A DNA stretch of 64,000 nucleotides, taken from the NCBI GenBank assembly GCA_028874335.1, contig JAPPJY010000016.1:124001-188000 (forward strand). The letters run 5' to 3'. Below, piece by piece: positions 39,684 through 48,990 of the stretch (position 1 is its first letter; every line of letters begins with the position of its first letter). The translations under genes were made by a program, and so were the position numbers. The stretch is from Gemmatimonadota bacterium. Lineage in GTDB: Bacteria; Latescibacterota; UBA2968; GCA-2709665. Below the pieces are notes generated by a model. That model saw only the letters and a list, made by a program, of their open reading frames with translations, did no database searches and was not told the origin of the DNA.

Positions 39684-40073
39684 GTGCGGAAAGTATTGGA
39701 AGGATGTCCGACGTGCGGCGGCGAACTGACGATATCGGGATTGCAGTGTCACGCCTGCCACACCAGAATCGAGAGTCAGTATTCAACGTGTCCTTTCTGT
39801 CGTCTGCGGCAGCAAAGCCTCGACTTTATCGAGATTTTCGTCAAGAACCGGGGCAACATCAAAGAAATGGAACGCGAACTGGGAATCTCCTATCCCACGG
39901 TGCGCAACCGGTTGAATGCGGTCATCGCCGAGCTTGGCTACGAAGTGGGGGCGGAGCCGGCCGCGCCGGACGATCGGGCGGAAAAACGCGGCGAAATTCT
40001 GAAACAGCTCAGCAAAGGGGAGATATCCGCGACGGAAGCGGCCGAACTGATAAAGCAACTGGGGAGGAAATAG
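39684..40073 (+). CDS. DUF2089-type zinc-ribbon/HTH protein
   Basis: CPTCGGELTISGLQCHACHTRIESQYSTCPFCRLRQQSLDFIEIFVKNRGNIKEMERELGISYPTVRNRLN. Confidence 0.85.
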   Translation: MRKVLEGCPTCGGELTISGLQCHACHTRIESQYSTCPFCRLRQQSLDFIEIFVKNRGNIKEMERELGISYPTVRNRLNAVIAELGYEVGAEPAAPDDRAEKRGEILKQLSKGEISATEAAELIKQLGRK

Positions 40074-40075
40074 CG

Positions 40076-41167
40076 ATGACTACGGAAAGACTGGAAATTC
40101 TCAAAATGCTCTCCGAGGGGAAAATCAACCCTGAAGAGGCCGAGTTGTTATTGGCAGCGCTCGACGAGCCGTCCGGCCCGGAAGGGCACACTGAAACCGA
40201 GGACGCCCGGCGCGAGAAGAGCGATAGGCCCTTTGACAGATTCACGGAGGTCTTCAGCGAAGTCGGGAAAGAGATCGAGAGCGAGGTGGCCAAAGCGATG
40301 GACTCGGTCCGCTGGAAGGACATCGGGAAGATGGTGAACGAGGCGGTCGATCAGGCGACCTCCTCCGTCGCCGATACATCCGATGCATGGGAAAGAGGCG
40401 CGGGACGAAGCCGGGCGGGGAAACAGCAGGAATGGACGTTCGACGCGGCCGGCATTGCGACGATCGACGCCAGGACCGTAAACGGTTCGATCTCCGTCAA
40501 AAGCATTGATGGCGACAGGATCGTCGTCCGCGCCTGGAAAGCGGTTCACGGACAACACGACGTGAGAGAAGCGTTCGACCGCGAAGTCGAGGTGCGCACC
40601 GAACAGGTGGGCGATATACTCCGCGTCTTCGCCGACCATCCCAGACCGCCCGGCGGCGTGAGTCTGGCCGTTCACTACGAAATCGAAACACCGCGCGCCA
40701 TGTCTGTGCGCCTGCGCACCGTGAACGGCAAGATCAGCGTCCAGGGAATCGACGGCGCGATGGATGCCGAGAGCGTCAACGGCGTCGTGGCATTGGAGGG
40801 CGATACCGGTCCCTTCAAGGCACAGACCGTCAACGGGAAGATTCGGGCGGAAATCGGACGACTCCTCAATGCCGCGACCTTCCTAACCACCAATGGAGCG
40901 ATTGACCTGGCCGTGGACCAATGCGCGGCTTCGGCCACCGCCAGGACCAACAATGGCGCGGTCAGAATGACACTTGATTCGAATTTCTCAGGTAATATCG
41001 ACGCCAAAACGAACAATGGGCGCGTCCGATGCGATTTTCCCGTCGCAACCGAGCGCCAATCGAGAAAACGTCTCAAGGGCGTCATCGGCAGCGGTAGCGA
41101 CGTTGTTGTGAAGCTGCGGAGCATGAACGGAAGCATACATCTGAAACATGGAGAGCGTACACAGTAA
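40076..41167 (+). CDS. DUF4097-type beta-helical protein with SHOCT-like N-terminus
   Basis: MTTERLEILKMLSEGKINPEEAELLLAAL; repeated RTVNGSI/RTVNGKI/QTVNGKI/RTNNGAV/KTNNGRV; longer upstream ORF start rejected. Confidence 0.82.
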   Translation: MTTERLEILKMLSEGKINPEEAELLLAALDEPSGPEGHTETEDARREKSDRPFDRFTEVFSEVGKEIESEVAKAMDSVRWKDIGKMVNEAVDQATSSVADTSDAWERGAGRSRAGKQQEWTFDAAGIATIDARTVNGSISVKSIDGDRIVVRAWKAVHGQHDVREAFDREVEVRTEQVGDILRVFADHPRPPGGVSLAVHYEIETPRAMSVRLRTVNGKISVQGIDGAMDAESVNGVVALEGDTGPFKAQTVNGKIRAEIGRLLNAATFLTTNGAIDLAVDQCAASATARTNNGAVRMTLDSNFSGNIDAKTNNGRVRCDFPVATERQSRKRLKGVIGSGSDVVVKLRSMNGSIHLKHGERTQ

Positions 41168-41251
41168 AGACACGCTCGATGTACATGTCAATATCATCGG
41201 CAGTCTTTGCAGCCTTTTTTGGGATTTCTTGCCACACTTGGCTCATTCCCG

Positions 41252-41734
41252 CTATTTCTGCTTGCTGATAATGGCAACAAACGCTTCCAGAGCCGCGTTC
41301 TCTTCAGTCGTTAGTTCCGCTGTCGAATCCGCTGGCGTTGCATAGCGAACTGACCCTTCTGACAGCCGTGCATTCTTCTGATCGGTCAATCCAGCCAACT
41401 CCAGGAAACCGGTTCGTGGCATTTGGAAGTAGTTGGCAAGTTGATAGGTCGTCCGAAGCGCAGGTCTATAGTGCATGTCGCTTTCAATTCCGACAAGTTC
41501 CGTTAGAGTCACGTCCGCGTCCGTGGCAAGCTGCTCAAGGCTGATCCTTCGCTGCCTGCGCATAAGGTTGATAAGACGACCGAAGAAAATGCTCGATTCG
41601 TCGTCTCTTTCGACTCCAGGCAAAGTATCGCCGTCAAACATTGGATCGATCGCAACGCGACCGGCCCCAATTTCGGCGTCTCCCTCAAGCTGGGCCAAGC
41701 GCATACACCACTCCTTACTGATTCTTAACTTCAT
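41252..41734 (-). CDS. XRE/HTH-type regulator, third gene of a toxin-antitoxin-like operon
   Basis: FGRLINLMRRQRRISLEQLATDADVTLTELVGIESDMHYRPALRTTYQLANYFQMP; overlaps the end of the GNAT gene. Confidence 0.7.
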   Translation of the reverse strand: MKLRISKEWCMRLAQLEGDAEIGAGRVAIDPMFDGDTLPGVERDDESSIFFGRLINLMRRQRRISLEQLATDADVTLTELVGIESDMHYRPALRTTYQLANYFQMPRTGFLELAGLTDQKNARLSEGSVRYATPADSTAELTTEENAALEAFVAIISKQK

Positions 41735-42364
41735 AGCTACCCCCCTTATTGACAAAGGCCTGGGCCTGTTCGGGCGTCATCTCGAAGTAATGCAGACCCT
41801 CATAGTCGAGATCGGTCCCTAGATCGGTCATGCCACAGGTTTTGGCATAAAAGCGTGTCGCCTGGGGCAGCGAATGGAGCCCGATGCGCCCGCGGAACTC
41901 CAGATCATCGCTCAGGGCGACGGCAGCCCGGATGAGAATACTACCTACGCCACGGTATCGTGGCGGGGTGAACAACTCGGGGCGGTTCCAGGGCGCGTTC
42001 TCAACGAACTTCACGTACACGAGATGCCGACCATTCTGGACGTCGATCCGACATCTGTGCGTTGCCGTGTCAACAATCATCAAGCCCTGTGTCAGCCCAT
42101 CGCAGACAAGGGCAAACCCGGACTCGCCAGCAGCCCCTGAAGCGCATTTGCCTTGTTGCGCCAATTCCAATGGCGACTTTGAGGCCAATGCAGCCTCACG
42201 ACCCCGTCACGCTTCAGGCGCTGTATCGCGTTGAACAGCGCCGGCAACCACTCGCCCTCCCAATCTGCAAGGTGTTGTTCCGTAATGGCGTGCGTGAGTT
42301 CGGCTGCTTCTGATTCACCCGTCGACACGTTCAAGAGATGGACAACCGAAACCGGAACCGTCAT
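41715..42364 (-). CDS. GNAT-family N-acetyltransferase-like protein, split by a -1 frameshift
   Basis: ORF 42364-42092 (MTVPVSVVHLLNV...HWNWRNKANALQGLLASPG) continues in the -1 frame as ORF ending 41715 (...FALVCDGLTQGLMIVDT...PRYRGVGSILIRAAVAL...ATRFYAKTCGM). Confidence 0.65.
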
Positions 42365-42573
42365 ACCAACATGACCTCGGCCTTCTTTTCGGTTTGTTCA
42401 TCCTCGAAGAAAAGCTTTTCGCCACACTCAAGCCTTGCTTCAATCAACTGATATATACGCAGCGCCTGACGCAAAAGTGCTGTCTTGCTTACGTCCTTCT
42501 TCTCGCTCAGCGCCTCCAGCACCCCCATCTCAGCGTCTGTGAGGTTGAGTGTCATCGTCCTCTTAGTACTCAT
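42361..42573 (-). CDS. Ribbon-helix-helix protein (antitoxin-like)
   Basis: MSTKRTMTLNLTDAEMGVLEALSEKKDVSKTALLRQALRIYQLIEA; stop overlaps GNAT start as ATGA. Confidence 0.75.
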   Translation of the reverse strand: MSTKRTMTLNLTDAEMGVLEALSEKKDVSKTALLRQALRIYQLIEARLECGEKLFFEDEQTEKKAEVMLV

Positions 42574-42614
42574 CAATCCATCCCCCTTTTGGCCGACAGA
42601 ACATTGTACAAAGC

Positions 42615-42643
42615 ATAATAATTAAATATCGGCTATTTGTCAA
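42615..42643 (-). promoter_or_regulatory. Strong sigma70-like promoter for the RHH-GNAT-XRE operon
   Basis: Minus strand TTGACA-N17-TATTAT. Confidence 0.75.
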
Positions 42644-42796
42644 ATGAAAATTATATAATTTATAATCCTTTAATAGCTATTTTTTAGCTGTATATTGCAT
42701 ATACTTGCGGCAGTCGCGGTGATTTGACTAATGATATTTCGTCCGCGAGAACATCAATTCGAACACCGGATCGAGATCTGTGAAGGTTACTGCTAA

Positions 42797-42984
42797 GAAG
42801 CTGTTTTAAAATTACCGGTGAGTTCCCGAGCGCGAGCGAAAAAGTGGCGGTCAAGGCGGGAAAACCCGCCTAAGAGAGGCGAGGGGCGCGCAGCCTCGAT
42901 ACATTGGATACGGGCGGGTTTGACCAACGCCGACCGGCTCTTTTGCAGGCGCGCGAAGACCGCTGGGAATCTTAAGACAGCTTC
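42797..42984. mobile_element. MITE-like element, copy 2 (188 bp), inverted relative to copy 1
   Basis: GAAGCTGTTTTAAAATTACCGG... and ...GGAATCTTAAGACAGCTTC, flanked by direct TAA (42794-42796 and 42985-42987). Confidence 0.8.
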
Positions 42985-43016
42985 TAAGGAGGTTTGCCAA
43001 CGAATGGGCGTGATAA

Positions 43017-44708
<1,692 letters not shown>

Positions 44709-44767
44709 CCGGGATATCTTCCCTGCGCACACGATGCCGAGACATCAGCGGGGTTTCCGTCAAGGCC

Positions 44768-46120
44768 TCATCTCACCAGGCGTCTGAACAGGTCCTCGCG
44801 CATCTCGCAATGCAGCAACGCATCCAGCCGCCGGTTCTCCAATCCATCCCGGATCACCGCGAAACTCTCCCTCACCACCGCTTCGGTGTGGTCCAGCGCC
44901 GCATCGTCGTGCGCGCAGTTGAAGAAGAAGCCCGTGGACAGGATCAGGCCTCGTTTAGCGTTCTCCTGAATGAAGAGCGTTGTCACCTTCCTGGCGGCAT
45001 CGGGATCGTCAACTTGAAAGCGGATGCCCGGGTGGGCGGCAACGCCGACGCATTCGGCGTCCACGCCTACATCACCCGCCGCCCGGTTGATCCTCTCCTT
45101 GAACGATGCCCCGATCCGTTCGAAATGGCTCACGGCGTCCCGCCGTTCCAGCTCCTTCACCGTCGTCAGCGCGGCCACGGTCCCGATCGGATCGTCCCAA
45201 TAGGCGCTCGAAATAAACATCCGCGAAACCGGCTCCATCACCTCCCGGCTGCCTACCACGGCGGCCATCGGATACCCGTTTGAGATCGCTTTGGCAAACA
45301 CGGACATGTCGGGCACCACGCCCGTGTATTCCTGTACCCCGCCCAATGCGATCCGGAAACCGCAGGACACTTCGTCGAAGATAAGTACCACGCCGTACTT
45401 CGTCGCCAGCGCGCGCACCCCCTCCAGATATCCCGGCGGCGGCAACTCGGTGCGCATGGGCTCCATGATGATGCAGGCGACCTCGTTCCGGTTCGCTTTC
45501 AACAGGTCCTCCAGCATCTGCAAATCGCCGTACTCGAACGGTATCGTCGTTCCTTCCAGCACTCCCGGCACGCCGATCGGCTCGATTCCCGGCCTGAGGT
45601 GACCGTCGAGCCGCTCCTCGCCCAGATTCGCGGCCAGGTACCAGTCGTGCCAGCCGTGGTAACCGCAGAACAGCACCCTGTCCTTCCCCGTAACCCCCCG
45701 CGCAATTCTTACCGCCACAGTGCAGGCCTCTCCCCCGCCCTTCGCGTAACGCACCATCTCCGCCGAGGGTATCAGGCGGACCAGCTCTTCCGCCAGTTCC
45801 ACGGCGCTTTCGTGCACGATGCTGCAGACGCCGCCCTGTTCGATCTGCCGGCGGACGGCCGCGTCGACCACCTCATCCGCATAACCCAGAATGATCGGGC
45901 CCACGCCGCTCATCCAGTCGACGTACTCGTTCCCGTCGACGTCCCATATCCGGCAACCTTTGGCCTTCGCGGCATAAACCGGGCTCACGCCCAGCGCCGC
46001 CTGCGTGGGACGGCGGCTGAGCAACTGCGTCACGCCCGGTATCACCGCCTGAGCGCGTTCATACACCGCCATCGAACGTGCTACCGAATGGCCAGCGGGC
46101 GTTGGTTTCGTTTCGTTCAT
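44768..46120 (-). CDS. Class III aminotransferase (glutamate-1-semialdehyde aminomutase-like)
   Basis: VDWMSGVGPIILGYADEVVDAAVRRQIEQG, RYAKGGGEACTVAVRIARGVTGKDRVLFCGYHGWHDW, VVLIFDEVSCGFRIALGG, SVFAKAISNGYPMAAVVG. Confidence 0.92.
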   Translation of the reverse strand: MNETKPTPAGHSVARSMAVYERAQAVIPGVTQLLSRRPTQAALGVSPVYAAKAKGCRIWDVDGNEYVDWMSGVGPIILGYADEVVDAAVRRQIEQGGVCSIVHESAVELAEELVRLIPSAEMVRYAKGGGEACTVAVRIARGVTGKDRVLFCGYHGWHDWYLAANLGEERLDGHLRPGIEPIGVPGVLEGTTIPFEYGDLQMLEDLLKANRNEVACIIMEPMRTELPPPGYLEGVRALATKYGVVLIFDEVSCGFRIALGGVQEYTGVVPDMSVFAKAISNGYPMAAVVGSREVMEPVSRMFISSAYWDDPIGTVAALTTVKELERRDAVSHFERIGASFKERINRAAGDVGVDAECVGVAAHPGIRFQVDDPDAARKVTTLFIQENAKRGLILSTGFFFNCAHDDAALDHTEAVVRESFAVIRDGLENRRLDALLHCEMREDLFRRLVR

Positions 46121-46171
46121 CTCCGGCCCTCCCGAACGTGCGTTAAGGCGGGACCCACCCAGGCCGCCCGT

Positions 46172-46969
46172 CTACCACGCGGTCCATCCACCGTCAATGG
46201 TCATGTTCTGCCCGGTCATGTAGCTGCTTGCATCGCTGGCGAGGAACACAATCGCCCCCTTCAGCTCGTGCGGCTCGCCCATCCGCCCCATCGGACTCTT
46301 CGTACACAGCCGGTCCACCATTTCGTCGGGCGCCGTGCCCATGTTGGGAAAGGGCCCCGGACTCAGACAGTTCACCCTCACCCGGTCCGCCGCCCAGTAG
46401 ACCGCCAGGTGCCGCGTCACGTGGATGATCCCGCCTTTCAGCGCGTGGTAGGCCGCGGGGCTGGCCGGACACACTCCCGCATACGCATCCGGATAGGACG
46501 CCACCTGCCCGTACATGGACCCGAGCATGACAACGCTCGCGGGCGCGCCGCGTTCCACGGCGTCGTTGCGCACCAGCCGGGCAAGCGTGAAATATCCGGC
46601 CACGTTCCCCTGTTGCCACGCGAACTGCTCGTGTGTCACGTCCGTCCAGTCGTTCAGCACGCCCTCGTTCCCGTTGTTGACCAGAACGTCGATCTGTCCG
46701 GCTGCTTCCACCGCATCGGCAAAACCGGCCTCGATGGACCCGCCATCCATATGGTCCAGCCGCACGCCCACGTGCGCGGCGTCGCCGGGCAGCTTCGCGA
46801 CCGCCGCCTCGGCGCGGCTGCGTTCCCTGCTGCTGATGACGACTCTGGCCCCCGCCTCGGCCAGCGCCGTGGCGAACGCCGTTCCCAGAAATCCGGTACC
46901 TCCGGTCACCAGCGCCACCTTTCCACTCAGGTCGAATAATCTCTGCACCGTCGGTTCGCTTGCCGCCAT
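46172..46969 (-). CDS. Short-chain dehydrogenase/reductase
   Basis: VALVTGGTGFLGTAFA, YHALKGG (YxxxK), C-terminal MTGQNMTIDGGW. Confidence 0.92.
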   Translation of the reverse strand: MAASEPTVQRLFDLSGKVALVTGGTGFLGTAFATALAEAGARVVISSRERSRAEAAVAKLPGDAAHVGVRLDHMDGGSIEAGFADAVEAAGQIDVLVNNGNEGVLNDWTDVTHEQFAWQQGNVAGYFTLARLVRNDAVERGAPASVVMLGSMYGQVASYPDAYAGVCPASPAAYHALKGGIIHVTRHLAVYWAADRVRVNCLSPGPFPNMGTAPDEMVDRLCTKSPMGRMGEPHELKGAIVFLASDASSYMTGQNMTIDGGWTAW

Positions 46970-47031
46970 TTTCTTCTCCTTGATTTCAAACGACACGAAG
47001 GTTGTCGCTTCCGGTGATCTTGTGCCGGTGT

Positions 47032-48951
47032 TCAATCTCCACCTGACAACGGAATGATCGGCAGGACAATGTGGGAAGGCCGCTCGAGGTCCATGTAAAC
47101 CGTGTTTCGGGCAACAACAGAGTGCGTATGCCGTCCCACGGGTTCGCCGGTATTCGGATTCACGTCGAACCGGGGGAAATTGCTGCTGGAGATATCCACG
47201 CGGATCCGGTGGCCGCGCACGAACAGATTGCTGGTTGGCGTCAGATCGATCCTGACGGAATACACCTCGCCGGGAACCATCATCTCGGGTTGCTTCCACC
47301 CGTTCCGATAGCGCGTGCGGATGACGGAGTCCACCATATTCATGTGATAGCCACCCGGGTAGTCTTCGCTGGAAGGGTAGACGTCGATCAGCTTGGCCGT
47401 GAAATCCGTGTCCACCGCGGTCGAAGAGATCCAGAGATTCACGGATAGCGGGCCGGTGACTTCTACGTCCTCCAACAGTGGCTTCGTCTGGAAGACGAGA
47501 ACGTCATCCCGGGACGCGAGCGTCGGGTAAGGCGGCCGTGCGCCGACGATGCCCGGCGCCTCCTGCTGGTGGGCGGCTCCGTCCAGCACGATGCTGCGCA
47601 TCCGGGCCCTCGGGGGCGTGTACCGCTCCACCATCCCCTCGCCCAGCGGCGCCATTTCGTAGAAGCCGGTCACGTTTCCGGCAATGGTGGGCACCGGGTG
47701 TTCCGGATCGTGAGCGTAGCTGGCCGGAGCGCCATCCTTAGGCGTGGTCTCCGGACCGAGGGCGCCACCGGGGTGAAAATAGTACGGCGTGTATCTGGTG
47801 CGGGCAAGCGGCCATTCCCGCTCGGACCGCCACGAGCCGCCGTGGTTGAGACGGCCGGCGCCGTTCCGCCGGCCATCGCCCCCTCCCATCACGAAGATAC
47901 GAACCGGTGGATCATCTTCCACGTCGTTGCGGATACCCTTCAACCAGCGGTCGAACCAGCGCAGGCGCACACGGTTGTACACATTGTCGCCCCATGCCGA
48001 GTCGGGTCCGAAATCCACGTCGCCGGCGAACGAGTCGCCCTCGCCTCGTATGCCTCCGTGGTTCCACGGACCCATCAGCAGCCGCTGGGGCGTCGTGTTC
48101 TGTTTCGACATCGCCGCGAAATAGTTCGTCGTCGCACCGGCGAACGGGTCGTACCAACCCCCGCTGAAGACCGAAGGAATATCGCCGTGGCGGTCGAAAT
48201 AGCGCTCCTGGTCGCAGCAGTCCTGCCGCCAGAATTCGTCGTACTCGCCGCGGTGGTAGTAATTGAACAGCACCCGTTCCAGATTCGGCACCAGGGCCAG
48301 GGGCGTGTCCCCCGGCTTGAACGGCGTGGCATGGACCAGTTCCCTCATCCGCTCCATGGCCTCCACGAACGCGCGCTGCGCGGCCGGGTCGTCCCTGATC
48401 TCCTGCGCGTCGTGCCCGTGCAGAAACAACGCGCCGAACATATGCAGCGCCATCGCGCCGCCCTCGCGCGAGCAATGCGCGTACATATTGGTGGGCCCCA
48501 CGTCCTGCCACATCGCCGCGAGATTCGGCGGCCGGTACAGCGCCATCACCGCCTGGACGATGGCGCCGTGCGAACTGCCCACTGTCCCCACCCTCCCGTT
48601 GGACCAGGCCTGTTCCACAATCCAGGACACCGTGTCGTATCCGTCCCTGCCCTCGCCGGGATTGGCCGTATGGAAGTACTGCCCCGTGCCCTCGGAACGG
48701 TGCCGCCCCCTCAGGTCCTGAATCACCGCCACGTATCCCCTCCGGGCGAAAAACATCCCGATCGGCTCCACCCACATCTGAGGACTGCTCTTGTCATAGG
48801 ACGTTCGCCCCAGAATGGCCGGGAATCTGCCGGGCGCGGGATCTCCGTCGACGGCGGGGCGGTAGACGTCCGTCGCCAGCCGCACGCCGTCGCGCATGGG
48901 CACCATGACGTCGGTGGCAATGACGACGCCGTATTCCGGTTCCCGGTTCAT
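47032..48951 (-). CDS. CocE/NonD family hydrolase (X-Pro dipeptidyl-peptidase S15-like)
   Basis: MVPMRDGVRLATDVYRPAVDG...GRVGTVGSSHGAIVQAVMAL; galactose-binding-like C-terminal region with NLWISSTAVDTDFTAKLIDVYP. Confidence 0.92.
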   Translation of the reverse strand: MNREPEYGVVIATDVMVPMRDGVRLATDVYRPAVDGDPAPGRFPAILGRTSYDKSSPQMWVEPIGMFFARRGYVAVIQDLRGRHRSEGTGQYFHTANPGEGRDGYDTVSWIVEQAWSNGRVGTVGSSHGAIVQAVMALYRPPNLAAMWQDVGPTNMYAHCSREGGAMALHMFGALFLHGHDAQEIRDDPAAQRAFVEAMERMRELVHATPFKPGDTPLALVPNLERVLFNYYHRGEYDEFWRQDCCDQERYFDRHGDIPSVFSGGWYDPFAGATTNYFAAMSKQNTTPQRLLMGPWNHGGIRGEGDSFAGDVDFGPDSAWGDNVYNRVRLRWFDRWLKGIRNDVEDDPPVRIFVMGGGDGRRNGAGRLNHGGSWRSEREWPLARTRYTPYYFHPGGALGPETTPKDGAPASYAHDPEHPVPTIAGNVTGFYEMAPLGEGMVERYTPPRARMRSIVLDGAAHQQEAPGIVGARPPYPTLASRDDVLVFQTKPLLEDVEVTGPLSVNLWISSTAVDTDFTAKLIDVYPSSEDYPGGYHMNMVDSVIRTRYRNGWKQPEMMVPGEVYSVRIDLTPTSNLFVRGHRIRVDISSSNFPRFDVNPNTGEPVGRHTHSVVARNTVYMDLERPSHIVLPIIPLSGGD

Positions 48952-48990
48952 GTTGCTTCGGTTCCTCCCATTGACGTGAACCCTGACGTT

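Noticed and set aside
45599-46939. 446-aa plus-strand ORF
   Set aside because: Antisense to the class III aminotransferase and SDR genes
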